Assembly: GCA_948146395.1 (NCBI GenBank)
Contig: OX411556.1
Coordinates: forward strand, 32,455,056 to 32,519,055
DNA from: Fragum whitleyi
Lineage: Eukaryota > Mollusca > Bivalvia > Cardiida > Cardiidae
Length of the DNA: 64,000 bases
Direction of reading: 5' to 3'
The notes beneath the pieces are model-generated. The model had not been told where the DNA came from, made no database searches, and was given only the letters and a program-made list of their open reading frames with translations. This document shows positions 31,182-46,100 of the stretch, in pieces (the first letter of the stretch is position 1; every line of letters starts with the position of its first letter). The position numbers were made by a program, and so were the translations under genes.

Positions 31182-34100
31182 CTGCATAAGAAATGAGCCT
31201 GTGCATAAAATTTCCAACATTTTTGAATGTGCACAAAGCAAAGACTATTGTCAGCCTGTGCATCAACACAGTCTGACTAGAGTCTTCACTATGTGCTTTG
31301 TAGATAGATGAGGTCTCATAATTTCTTTAGAAAGTCAGATAAGCTTATAAATGCTATATCTTATATCGGTGATTGCTATGCAGCATTCATGATGATGTCA
31401 CTTATTGGGCTCTGCTTTGATAACACAAGATAGGGTGAAATGAAAGAAAGTGAGGTGTAATTCTTTGATAATTTCACTGGTTAGGTGGTAAGTTTATCAA
31501 ATGCTAATCTACTGTTACTTCTCAATAATCCAATGGAAAAGCATTTAAAAAACATTATTTTCTGCTATAACATTATTATATGCTTTTTGGTAGATTATAG
31601 AGAGATATTTCATTTGATTATCACTTGATAATCTCACCACTAAATCAGTGAAATTACCTCAAATCTATACCCTGCTTTTATTTGTTACACACTTTTAAAT
31701 GTTATCTGAGCTCTGCCAAATGAGCAAATGATGCCATGATGTTGCATAATAACCCAAGGGTGTGGAAGTACAACTTTTCTCCACTTGTCCATGGATAAGA
31801 AAAAGTTGATTTAAGAGTTAGCTTGTGTCAGAGATTTACATAATCTAGGGGTGTGGCAATATATACTATCTTATCAAGTAAAAGTCAATTTCCTACTTGC
31901 CCAGGATCAAAATGAACTTGCCCACAAAAAAAGAATTGATAAATATTGAGAAAAACAATGTTTTTTTTTTAATGAAGAAAATGCTGTAATCCAGCATTTT
32001 CTTTATTAGAGACAATGTTTTCTAACCTATCTTACAAACAATAGGAAGACTTTCCTCCAAGATCTTTTTAGTTCTGTTCTAAAATTTGTTCTAGTATTAA
32101 TTTGTCCATGGACAAGTGGCCTAGAAAAATATTCTTTGCAGGAAGTGGAAAAGCCTGTGTCTGACAAGTCGGGCATAGGAATCCCACACCCCTGTAATCA
32201 CTTGCAAAATGACAAACTTAAGGCAAATTTGTTCCTAAAATTCTCTCATTTTGTGTCATTTTAGCATTTGGAAATAGAATGATCATTTGCTTTTGTGTGT
32301 AAGATTAGTGAATTTTTTCATTTCCTGAACAACAAAAGCTTTTCTTTCATTCATGGCTATGTCATCTGTGAAATTATAGATTTTGATTTTCTCTCAATGA
32401 AAGATACATTGATCTTCAAATAATTTGATTCTACTTGTGTTCTCAATATTATTGCATTCTGATTGGCTGAAAAATTGCTTTCATTGCTCAATGAAAACGA
32501 TTTGATTACACAGCTATTTTGTAAGCTGCCAAGGAATGTACTTCCATAAACAATCCATGCTTGAATAAGCTTCGATGTTACACTCATTCATTGACAACAT
32601 TTTTGCTCTATACAAAAATTAGAGGGTCATTTTTCAATTTCTGGTGTAAAAATGGTTCTGTTTTTCCTCTTATAATAGCACCCCTGGGGTCTGTTTCATC
32701 AAAACATTTAAGACATACTTTTGTCTTACTGATGACTTTCGAAACAGTAACAACAACAATCACTTAACATAGGTATTGATAGATTGGTGATATGTGATTT
32801 TTGTCCTAAATATGTTGGAAGTCATCAGTAACACAAAAATACGTCTTAAATGTTTTGATGAAACTAGCCCCTGCCTTTTTTAATAAGAAAACTTACTTCA
32901 TATGCCTAAATTTTAAGATCTTTTTGAGACTTCCTCTCTAATTTGATGTGAATTTCCTCAATTCACTGTCTTAAACTCGTTTATCTATACAAATCATCAA
33001 ACTGAATTTGGAAACAACATGATTATTCTTGTTTTATGAAAACTAAAATTTGCATTGTTGAAAATTTAACTTTTTGGTCAATCTTATTGTTAGTAAGGCA
33101 GGTTTTCTAGATAAAAAGATCATTTGCTTTAAAAGTAGTCTCAGGGCTAGTGTTTGACCAGGGTTTTGACTCCTAAAATTCAATTTTGACCCTCAACAAG
33201 ATGTGTTTGTGAAACACAAAAGCCCCCAAAATGGTCATTTCTTAGAAATTTGACCTTGAAAGTTGACCTTGACACATGACCCAGCAAGCGAATCATTTGA
33301 TCTATCATCATACCAAATATGAGTACTGTATCTTGTATAGCCTTGAAAATATTGGCAAAGTTAGGTTTTTGGGTCAAGTTTTGCAGACAGACAGATGGAT
33401 GGTCAGATGGACAACGGTAAAACAATATGCCCCCGATCTTTCAATGCGGGGGCATAAAAATTTCCTGCAGGGGGTCTCTTTGCCCAACTGAATTTTCATT
33501 GGTGCCACCTATGCAATATAAAAGATAATACAGATCAATTGTTTTTCCACCATACTACTACAAATTATCTATATAAATGAAACAACATAAACAATAAAGT
33601 GTGTCTAGAATTTTATGTTCAAGGGATCAATGACTCACAAATTTAAAAGCTAGTACAAGCCCTGAGCCTCACCAAATATTGTATAGTCAATTAAAGTTCT
33701 AATATTGGGGGACAAAAAAATTCCTGGATCCAAGAACACTTGTTTCAAAAAAGCCGATCTAAATATTGCAAACCCTTATCATGCTGATTTAAAATCCTCT
33801 TTTTATAGAATACTGAAAGCCCTAGAATCCAAGGATGTTGGGTAATTCTGAAAATTCTTTGAAAATCAATTTCATGAACAGCTCTGCCTTGAAAGGACAC
33901 AAACAGGTTGTTTAGACAAAGATCAGACTGCACAAGGGTGCAGGCTGATCTTAGTCTATAACTCCTGACAAAACAGGAATATCCCGGGTTCAACACATCA
34001 AGGGTTTAGTTTGTTTGTTTGTTTGAATGGGTTTTACGCCGCTTTCAACAATTTCGCAGTTATATCGCGGAGGCCGGAGCACCTGACAACAGATTCCTGG

Positions 34101-37100
34101 CATTTCTATCACCTGTACTACCATTTCACCCTTTCCTAGCCTCAGACTGCTATCTCACATAGGTTTACAATTATCTAACCATTGGTGAGAGACAGAAGTC
34201 GGAAAGGATATTTGCTGCCACCGGATCGAACGTGGGACTTCCAGATTGAAAGTCTTCTGCCAAACCAACTGCGCTATGGTGGCGGCCAAGGGTTTAGTAC
34301 ATGAAAGGTCTAATACCTGAACTCTCTGTAGATTTGTAGACTACAATATCTTCATCAGGAATGTTCATCACTTCTTTCATCAAATCTACACTCATCTCTG
34401 CTTTCTTGTCCAACTCTGCAATAAAAAAGAGATGTTTGTAAAGCATTTTATCTCATAACTATACAAATATCAATGTGATAACACTCCATATGATAATTTT
34501 TATGATATCTCATGGATATTTTAAGCACAATGAAATAATGAGCTATTTTTGGAAACTTGCTTTTCTGAATCATCAACAAAAATATGGCAAATAGAGGTTA
34601 TAAGATAAATAAACAAGAGCTGTCACTGTAAGATGACAATGCCCCCGACACCGCTTTGATAGTAATAAGGAAGTTATGGCCAATGTTAAAGTTTTTGGAC
34701 GGAATGACGGACGGACGGACAGACGGACTGACAGACGGACAAGTCAAATTTATTATGCCTCCCTATCGGGGGCATAAAAATGCACTTAGTGTATTGTATG
34801 AAATAAATTTCTAACTCAATTGTGAGAATTAATAAATTGCTCGGCAGAGCCTCGACACTTATCAATTCTCCCAACTTTGTTAGATTTTTTTTTTCCTACA
34901 AAACACTATGTATGTATTATATATTCCCCATAAGAGCAGGTAAATGGCATATTCTTTGTTGATCACCAAAGGGCAATAACTAAAACCAAGATGTGTTTGT
35001 GAAACATGAATGCCCCAGTAACAGCGATCTCTCGATAAGGCAAAGGTTAAGTTTGGTTAAGTTTTCGGACAGACGGACAGATGGATAGACAGACAGACAG
35101 ACGGACATGAGTAAAACAATATGCCCCCGATCTCTCGATACGAGGGCATAAAAATATGATGAGTAGAGTTATGATTCTATCCACCTGTGAAGTTTCTGAC
35201 TCTAGCTTGCATACTTTTTGAGATATGCTCCAGACCTACAAAAAAGGTCTATCAATAGACAGACCGACAATCAAGTGCAAAGCAATAAAACCCCTCTTCT
35301 TTGAGGGAGGGGGGGGGGGATAATAAGTGTGGAATTTATCATGTTTTGAGGGAGAAATAATTTGAAGAACTCCAAGTGCAAAATGGCTCTGACCTGACAC
35401 ATAAGTACTCATGGGTCTAATTTTCAAAAGTTGTCATCTAAGAAACAATCTTGTAAATTTTCAATCGGTCTTCTTGTTAAAGAGGACATACAATTTGAAT
35501 GGTTCCACTCTGCCATGTCCAGGGAGAGGAAATACGACTTTTCCCCACTAGTCTATGGACAAGTAAAAGTCGTATTTTCTACTTGTCCATGATCAAAATG
35601 AACTTGCCAACAAACAAGAGGACCATGATGGTCCTAAATCGCTCACCTGAGTCTCTTTGACCCCAGGGACATCATATTAATTAAATAGGCAGATGTCAAC
35701 AATGAGTCATTTCTACATAAGGATAATAACATGTATGTTATCAGCCAAGAGCACGGATATGCCTTTTTGCTCTTGGATTCTATGTAAAAAGGGATGCACC
35801 CAGGTGACCCAAAAGGTCTTGATATGAACAGACTTGGTGGAGATCTACTAGATGATAATACAAACCAAATATGAAAGCTGTCTGCCTCTGGGTTCAGAAG
35901 AAGATTTTTGAAGATTTTCCTTTTTTCACCCTTTTTGTTTAGGGTAAAGGGAAAGTTAAGGGTGGATTTCAATTACTCTACTTTGGAAGTTCTTGACCAA
36001 AGGAACATCCCTGTCAAGTTTCATCAAAATTGGCTCGCCAGTTTAAGAGGAGAAGATGTTTAAAGAAATTATAGACAACGGACAGCACATGACTGACATT
36101 GGATGACTTTCATTAGGAAACCTTGATCAACATTGTGAAAGTTCATGTGTTCCGAAATATTGTGGAACTATTAAGGGTCCTCTACCTTAAGTTTACAATG
36201 CACGATTCATGACATATGACTGACTCAGGGTTATCCTGAAAGCTTCCCTTGAGCACATCTTCGTATATCCTTCTAAAACCTCATAACTACAAGTTATATA
36301 AAGCTGATCCCACAGTATTCCTGCTGTGGCAATCAAAGATCCACACTAAGGGGAGTCTGTGAGTCCGAGACTGTTTGTTTGCCTGTTGGGACTCCTTTAT
36401 TTTGCATGTAAGGGGTCAGATGGACTCCCTGGATCATAAGAGAATATATCAACAAGCAAATGCACAGGACAGTTTCAACATATTCAATCATTTTCAAAAG
36501 TAAAGATCTTTTCACTTCAAAATAAAAATGTTGAAAAAAATATTTGCTTGCATCTAGCAATGGTAGAAAAGAAGCATTGTCTTTGGGGGAGAACATTGTT
36601 GAAAAGAAGAAATTGTTTGTAACAAGCAATTCCTTTTTTTCAATGAGGTACTCCCAATTTTGAAAATTTGGACTCTCTACTTTTAGCTTGGAATACTGGA
36701 CTTCATCACTTGGGAGCCCATTGGACCTCTTACTGTCAGTAGTTACTGTCAACCCCTGGAAAGAGGTAAAGAAATAAATAAAATGCACCTGTAGTTATCC
36801 CCCTTGATAGAATAGGTTGCTCTTTTGATGGTGAACGTGTGTGCCAAGTGAATGCCTTCAGTAGAACCAAGTAAACTCACCATCTTTTCTATACAGGAAC
36901 TTATGAGCACTCCGTCCTGAAGCTTGTCTCCTTTTAAACAGTATATTCATATCTGGACCTTGAAGCATCTGTAGGGCCTTATGTTTTCGATATCGTCTGC
37001 GTTTTGATTGCGACATCTTGGGATCTGCTTCACTACCTTCTTCTTTCAACCCGTACCCTTTAAAGGTTGTGAAGGCAAACGCTTTCTTCTTTAAACTTCT

Positions 37101-40100
37101 CTGTAATGACATCTGGGGATTGAAAAGAGAAATAGAGCATAATTGTTTCTTTCGGTAATAATTAGGATATTAAGGAAGTGGACCTGTTATAGTTCCGCAA
37201 CATTTTGGACCACATACTCCTTCACAATGGTAACCGAGGTTTCCTAATGAAAATCATTAGGAAACCTCAGTTAACATTGTTCAAGTTCATTACTTCTTAG
37301 ACATTTCATAACTATTACAGGTCCACTACCTTAAACAAGTGATCATTGAATACTCAATTAATTAAATAGTTAAAAATGAGGCTGCGCAGAGTTTTAACCT
37401 AGATGATGAGTTAAATGTTTTTCCTCCATGATATCTATCCACCCCTAAAGTTTCAAGTTGATAGCTAATAGACTTTAGGAGATATGCTCTGGACAAGTTT
37501 AGTGACGGAACCTCAGATTGACCGAACAATGGACGGAGACCATTACTATATCCATTTGCCGAAAAAATTGGGGGATAAAAATTTGCCCCAATCTTATGGA
37601 GGGGGAGGGGGGGGGGGGGGGGGTTGAGCATGTCTACTGTAGCTCTGTTTTCATAGGTAAGATTTTCTGACATTTTGAAATTTGGACCTACAATAACCAG
37701 CTATGTGTCCGCAGATACCTTTAATCACCTAAGCTGGGCTAATTTAACCATTGTGGTTTTTGTTTGCTTGAATGGGATTTTAAGTGATGAGTGTCGCATT
37801 TCTACTATATTTCTCCTAATAAACACTCTCTGGAGTTATACATAACATGGTCAGGGAGCTTTTTTTATAATGCATTTTTTTATTTAAAAGAATCATTAAA
37901 ATTAATGTCTTTTATGCCCTTTTCTGCTTTAATTTATCTCAAATTAAAGAAGTCTCAAAAAGTTCCTAAAATTTAGGCATTTGAAGTGGGTTTTCTTAGT
38001 TAAAAAAAAATGTAGAGGTGCTTCTATCATGGAGGGCCCTATTATTAGAGGAAATACAATATCTAACCTTTGGTTCCTCGCTTGTTCCCATCTCTTCACC
38101 ATCCGTTTCAGCCCCAGATTTGGCTTTCTTAAAAAGAAGATAACAACTTATTTCCATTAATATTTTGGCTAGCTCCAACACCAATGCCTAAACCAATAAC
38201 AATTCCAATGACATGAAGTTAAAAACAATACCAGAATAAAGATGATCTCAAAAGAGCACAGCAAACGGAAACCACACATACTGGATAATGTTATCCAAGC
38301 TCGTAGTCACAGGACTGCTGCTGTTGAACAGAATCTAAATGCATGACCTTGAGCTGAGACCTCGGCCTTGGGGCTATCATAAATGATTGATTGATTGAAT
38401 GGAGTTTAACGCCACTTTCAACATTTTTTTTCAGTTATATCGCAGTGGCTGGAGCCATAACAATTGTTTCCTGGTATTTCTCTCACCATTACAACCACCA
38501 CATCCTTTCCTAGCCTCCAGCTGCTATCTCACAGAGGTCTATAGGTTAGAAACAAATATAGGGCTATCATAAAAATATTTTCCAATAGCACATCTACAAA
38601 TGATGTAAATTAATTGTGCCAAGTTATTTTGAAATCCATCCTTAAATGTAAGGGTAATTGTCCTGACAAAAAGCGGATTGACAGACTAAACGCAATTACA
38701 TGCAAAACATCAAGCTGAAGTTGGGTCGATGTCTTCCACATCTCAAGCAGGTTCAACAAAAAGGACATAATCATAACCATCATACATTCATAGATCTATC
38801 TTCCCTGACAGTATATACAGGTCTTTTGATAGATTAACTCATTTTTATTAAGTAGTTTTTTTATCATGAAATACACTAATTCTTTCTCACTTTTGTGTTA
38901 CTCACATATTGCTGCATGAAAAACGTACTCAATTTCAAGACCAACAAAATTTTGCATCCAGAAATACAGCTTTGAAAATGGCAAAGTTTGTAAATTTACA
39001 AACTGTGCCATTTCCAATGCCGTGTCGTTTTTGTACTCCTTAACTTTCAAATAAGTTATATTTCTGAGCGTAATTGAACTATATGTGTTTAAATAAATTT
39101 GGTAGTAATAACAAGAGATTAGATATGTATTATTGTACACAGGTGAGCTAAAAAAAGGTTCATACACAATTTAAACACTTGTTAAAAGTTTCAAAAGTTT
39201 GGTGTTACAGTCTAGTTTCTTTTCATACGTATTCACCTGACTTTACACTTTAAATCATCGAATTGCAGATCAGCTGTTTACACACAGCCCCTTCAGCTTC
39301 CACAGCAATTTGATTACAAATCTCACAGTTACTCCATTTATGCACGTGGGTGGAGAGAGAAACATAGAGTAATTTCTTCGCTCAGAAAAATTCTTATGGC
39401 ATGGTCAGGATTTGATTCTGGGACCTTTCAATCCCACCATCCTAACCACTAGGCTAAGGACTCCGTACTAGTAAAATATTAAAGTGTTAATTTACACATC
39501 AGAAGTTTTGCTTCCTTTAAATAACATTTGAGCATGTGCATGAAATTTCCAACAATTTATATTGTGCCAAAAAAGTTTCTGACCAGCCTGTGCATACTCA
39601 CAGTCTGACCAGAGGCTGTACTATGCATTTTATAGATAGATAAAGTCTCAAATTATCTAGAAACCATTCAGTTTCTCTATATTTACAGTTTTGGGCTTTT
39701 TACGCTGCTCAATGTTTACACCTTGCGAACATTTCAAATTGTTGGAAATGTACATAATATTTTTCCTTTTTTGTAAATTCAGAGACAGTATTTATACCAG
39801 TACTTACATTTGATACCCCCGGTGTTATTCCTGAAGCCCTATCTTTATGCAGTTTTAAAGTTCTGAAATACATATAAATAGTTAAATGTTTTATAGTTCT
39901 ACATACAGTAAACCAACATCTTTCAACTTTTCCCATTCTGTGAGGTAGAAAATATTGTGGAAAAGGAGAAATTGCTTGTAACAAATATTTTTTCACATTA
40001 TTTACAAGAGCATATAATCACAGGGACACATTTGTTTTGTTTGAATGGGCCTTAAATCACTTTTAACAGTATTCTAGTCATAAAGTTTAGCAGACTGAAA

Positions 40101-43100
40101 GACAGGCATCAGTAAAACAATTTGCCCCAAATCATATGGAGGGGGGGGGGGCATAAAAATAGCCCCTCTAATGTAGCTCCATGACTTAATCCATATCCTC
40201 TTTGCATATCAGTATTTGTTTAACATCATCCTCCTAATTGACTGTGAAATTTTAGTTTTACGATTTCTTGCCGGGTTATATAAAGATTATTCCTGACTGG
40301 AAAATTGATGTCATATTTTCCAGCCAAGAGTAAATCTTCATATATAACCCAGCAAGAAACTGTGTTACCAATTTATCATACTGCAAAGTTATAGACTAAA
40401 TATCTACCTTTTGTCTATGAAAGGCGGTGGTATGCACTGAATTCTTCTAAACTACCAATATCCCCCAATGCGCCCCAAATGGAAAGTAAACATTTAGTGA
40501 CTTTATAGGTATTTGAGACGTCATGCAATTATATTCTGCAATGCTGTGATAGAGGCGCTTGAGTGCCTGATTCGCTCCACAGGCCTGAATATCCTGATAA
40601 TGATTATAAGAGGTTGATAAGGCTGTTTAAAAAATATCTTGATCAATGAATAACAAATTTGAAAATTGACCTCTGCCTGTTAAAAACGTATTTTTCATCC
40701 GATCACAATAATTTTCTGCAGTCCGATAATGGGTCACCCAAGGATCAATCTAGTGAAATTTGGCTTAAGTCCAAATATAAAAACTTCAACACAAACAGAA
40801 TGTTACTGCACAATATACTGGTACTTTGTCTGCAAAATTCTGCTTTTCATTAAACACTACTAAAAGGATGTTACTTCACAATAATTGTTTGTCATCAAAA
40901 CAAAATTCTATCTAATGATGATAAAAAGTTAAATATTCAGTCCAATATATTTATTTTATTCTGCCCAATGCCTTTGAGTGCAGTCATCTCAGCTCTTTCT
41001 ACCCAACTCTGAACCTCAGGAGGTCAGAATGTCATTTTACACGACTTGAACTCTTTGTGTAGAGTCACCCTGCAGTTTAGAGTGCAGTTTACTCAATTCT
41101 TTTTACCCTACTCTGAACCTTGGTAGGACAGAACAAGTTTTACACCAATTGTCCTCTTTGTGCAGTCACACCTCGTGCAACTAAACTAACCGATTCTCAG
41201 GGGGTATTCTCAGGCTACCTATTTCAACTAATGTTTCTATACATTTGGATTTCAACAAAGGTTTTGTTCTTTCTTATCTACAATCTTTACGCCTTTTTAT
41301 TTTTTTTAAGTCTAGAAAAATTCATCATTTAGGTGATACCCGAAGGGTGATCAAATATTCACTTTATATGTTGAAATGTCCTCTGCCAATAAAATACATG
41401 CTGTTCAACTAATCAAAATATTTTTAGCAGACTAATACAACTTAGCATGAATAAATTCCTATGATATTTGGTTGAAATCCATCTGTTTAAACTTTGAGAA
41501 AGTTTGTTTTCCCTATGTTGGATATTTCACTGTATAAGAATTCTGAAGAAATGACCTCTGCCAATGAACAACATATTTTTCATTTGATCACTATATTTTT
41601 TGTAGACTGATAAAGGATCACTAAATAATCATTCCAGTGAAATGTGGTTGATATCCAACAATTAGATTCTGAGAAAATAATTTTCAAAGTTTTCACTATA
41701 TAACATATAAAGTAATGACCTCCGCCCATAAAATACATATTTTTAATCTGATCAAAATACTTTTTTCTATTACTTGTAAAGGATCATTAAAGAATCACTC
41801 CAGTGTAATTTGGTTGATATCCATCAATTAGATTCTGAGAAAATGATTTTCAAAGTTTCCACTATAAAACATATAGAGAAATGACCTCCGCCCGTAAAAT
41901 ACATATTTTTCATCTGATCACAAAAATTTTTTTAGACTTATAAAGGGTCACTCAAGGAACATTCCTGTGAAATTTGGTTGATATCCATCATTAGTTTCTG
42001 AGTAAGTCACATATATCCATATAAGGAAATAAGCCACACCTACTACAGCAATGATTTTCAACTGATTTAAATTCTTTGAAGGAATCTGATAGAGGGTCAC
42101 CAAATGAACATTCAAGTGAAATTTGATTGGAATCCATCCAGTACTTTATGAGAAGAACATTTTTAAAGTAAAAGTTCACGGACATAGCGACGAACACATG
42201 GACGCACAGACGACAGACAACCGGCCATGACAATAGCCCCAATGGCCTTTCGGCTAGTGGAGCTAATAAAAGCCATTCTTGGTTGATTTTGCAATTCAAT
42301 GCTAGAGAATCATGGCTGCCATTATCTGTTCGAATTATTGCTTAAATTATTGAAATATTTTTTATCTAAAATCCAAAATACCCCGTCTATCTCCAGCTCT
42401 GTTTTTTCCACAGCAGCTGAGCTAAAAATTAACTTACTTGTAAACCCCCTGTATAAGATCTTGATGTATAATATCCAGAGAACTGTCAGGTTTAGTACTC
42501 TCCTCTCCATTTAACACAACCTTCATCTTGTGATATTGGTCATGAATTAGGGAAAGTTGCTGGAAATAGAATATTTGTAAACAAGAGTGCCCTAGTCACA
42601 ATATATGCCGCCTCTTTGCTGCTGTTTCATGAAAAAAATTGTAGACATTACTTATTTTGACAGAACCAAATTCAAAACATTTGCAGACTACCTGTTTAAT
42701 TTATCAATTCAAACTGTTCATTATGATTGATTGATTAAATGGTCACCTCTTTAAACTGCTACCAAAAATAAAAACAAGAGGGCCATAGTGGCCCTAAATC
42801 GCTCACCTAAGTGAACTGTCACAAATTGTTTAAAGTAGATTTAGAAAGGATGAAGAATTCTGACCAAATTTCAGGTTGATTGGGCAAAAAATGATGCCTC
42901 TACACTGCTTACAAGGCTTTTGTAAGATTTGATCCCATGTCCTAGTTTTTGACCCCACTTGACCCAATTTCAAACTTGACCTAAATTTCATCAAGATGAT
43001 CATTCTGAACAATTTTCAGATTAATTGAGCAAAAAATATGGCTTCCAGAGTATCTACAGGGTTTTTCTATGATTTGACCTAGTGACCTTGTTTTGGACCC

Positions 43101-46100
43101 AATGGACCAAATTTCAAACTTGACCTAGATTTCATTAAGAATATCATTCTGACCATTTTTCAGGTTGATTGAGCAAAAAATAAGGGTTTGAGAGTGTCTA
43201 TAAGGTTTTTCAAAGATTTGACCCCATTACCTCTTTTTTTACCCCATTTGACCCAATTTCGGACTTGTCTGAGATTTTATTAAGTCAATTATTCTGAACA
43301 AATTTCAGGTTGATAGGACAAAAAATATGGCTTCTAGAGTGTCTACAAGGTTTTTCTAAGATTTGACCCCATGACCTCTTTTTTGTCCCCACTTTACCCA
43401 ATTTTGAACTTGTGCGAGATTTCATCAAGACAATCATTCTGATCAAATTTCAGGTTGATCGGGCATAAAATATGGCTTCTACAGTGTCTACAAGGCTTTT
43501 CTAAGATTTGACCCCATGACCTTATTTTTGACCCTGCTTGACCCAATTTCAAACTTGTCCGTGATTTTATTAAGACAATTATTCTGATCAAATTTCAGAT
43601 TGATCAGACAAAAATGTGGCTTCTAGAGTGTCTACAAGGTTTTTCTAAGACTTGACCCCATTACCTCTTTTTTGACCCCACTTGACCCAATTTCCAACTT
43701 GTCTGAGATTATATCAAGACAATCATTCTGATCAAATTTTAGGTTGATCGGGCATAAAATATGGCTTCTAGAGTGTCTACAAGGTTTTTCTAATATTTGA
43801 CCCCCTGACCTCATTTTTGACCCCCACTTGACCAAATTTTGAATTTGTGCGAGTTTTCATCAAGACAATCATTCTGACCAAATTTCAGGTTGATCGGGCA
43901 AAAATGTGGCCTCTAGAATGTCTACAAGGTAAATGTTGACAACACGAGACACAAGACGGACGACGGACATCACCAGACCACAAAAGCTCACCTTGAGCAC
44001 TTCGTGCTCAGGTGAGCTAATAAACAAGATGAAGAATAACATTTGAAAGTATCAACCAAATAAATCCTTAAAAAGAGACGTTCACTTTCATCTCAAATGT
44101 ACAATTTGTATTATTAGAAAATTAACAATACAGCTACTTTTACCATAAAGGAGGAGTTGCATTCTCACACACTAGACATGAAGGCCCTTTTTTCCATGAT
44201 GCAGCTGAAATTCACTTAACTGCAACATCATGAACAAATTCAGGTAACAATGAACATTTCATAGAAATATCTTTAAAATAAGTCCATAAATAAAGGAGGA
44301 GTTGCATTCACATTATTACAAGAAGGCCCCTTTTTTTTCCGAGAAAAACAAGATGTGTTTGTGAAACACTAATGCCCCCGTAACAGCATTTTTTAAAAAA
44401 GTATGACCTTGACAGATGACCTTGACCTTGTCACATGACCTTGACGTTGGTACCAGCAGATGCGGATCATTGAGATCTATCATCATGCCAAATATGAGCC
44501 TTGTATCTTGAATGGGCTTGAAGATATTGGCAATGTTAAGTTTTTTGGTTAACTTTTTGTGTTATTTGATCTTGACAGATGACCTTGACCTTGTCACATG
44601 ACCTTGACTTTGGTACCAGCAGATGCGGATCATTGAGATCTATCATCATGCCAAATATGAGCCTTGTATCTTGAATAGGCTTGAAGATATTGGCAATGTT
44701 AAGTTTTTTGGTTAACTTTTTGAGTTATTTGACCTTGACAGATGACCTTGACCTTGTCACATGACCTTGACTTTGGTATCAGCAGATGCGGATCATTGAG
44801 ATCTATCATCATGCCAAATATGAGCCTTGTATCTTGAATAGCCTTGAAGATATTGGCAATGTTAAGTTTTTTGGTTAACTTTTGCAGACAGACAGACAGA
44901 AGGACAGACGGACAGACGGACAACGGTAAAACAATATGCCCCCGATCTTTCGATACGGGGGCATAAAAAATAGCTGAAGTTATACTGTCTGCATGAATGA
45001 TTTCATTGGACAATTGATTTTTTGTTTGACAGCTTTTATGTATCAATTAATCTCAACAGAAAACTGTTACATCATTCACCTTTAAAGCAAACAATCCAAC
45101 TTACATTCAGACAAGAACTAGAAAATATTTCTTCCACTGCATTACATGTTTCCTTCAGGTTTTCTGATATAAGGCTGTTCTCTTCAGTCTCTTTAAAACA
45201 TGGGTAACACTACAATCAGCAAAATAGATTCATAAATGCTTTACAAAGAGTTCAACAGCAACTTCTGAGAATGAGGAGTCAAACAGACTCTAAGCTAATA
45301 AAATCAAGGAGTGTAAGCTTAATATAGAGACATATGTGACTCAAAAACAATAGGACACTTCCTTGGGTCATTAGCAGCATTTGCATGAAGTGTCATGATT
45401 CGAGGTCTCTTGGTTCTTGAGTTGGAGTCCGTAAACAAAAATTGAACAATGATTGACAGTGACCTTGACCTTTGACATATGAGACCCAAAAAACAATAGG
45501 GCACTTCCTTGGGACATAAGCTACATTTGCATGAAGTTTCATGATTCTAGAGTCATAGTCCGGAAACAAAAATTGAACAAAGGCTGAATGTGACCTTGAC
45601 CTTTGACCTATGTGACCCAAAAAAATAGGGCACTTCCTTGGGTCATATGCAGCATTTCCATAAAGTTTCATGATTCTAGAAACAAGAGGTCTACAGACAG
45701 ACAGCCAGATGGACGGACAGATAGATGGACAGACAGACATAGTGAAACTAATATGCCCCCTCTACTTCGTAGATGGGGGGTAAAATTACCAATGCTTGCT
45801 ATACACTAGTTTTACTCTATATAGCTGAAAATAAAGGGAAGTGGGGTCAGCCCAATCTAAACGGAATAGAAATATTGAAATACATAATAATCTTTTTACA
45901 TGACCAATGCTCTATCCATTGAGCAAAAGAAGACCTTCTTTGGCTCAATGGGTAGTGCATGGATTTTGTAAACCTAAATTTTCACTATTTCTTGTCTGGG
46001 TGGGTACGAAACGGGCTTGCGTCAGTTTATTTTCATTATGCTTCAGTTGCAGACATGTTGTTGGCAAGACTCTTTGTATGCAGAATGCATAATATTCCTT

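Noticed and set aside
30926..31189. Plus-strand frame with a hydrophobic, Leu/Phe-rich protein
   Set aside because: Antisense of the Lys/Glu-rich SNAPC1 exon 10; composition is a strand artefact.
31182..31269. Upstream 30 codons of the 225-codon frame at SNAPC1 exon 10
   Set aside because: This part is MITE sequence; exon 9 phase and a TTATGCAG acceptor place the exon start at 31181.
42322..42510. Minus-strand frame overlapping SNAPC1 exon 5 out of phase
   Set aside because: Different frame from the exon that matches the family; chance overlap.
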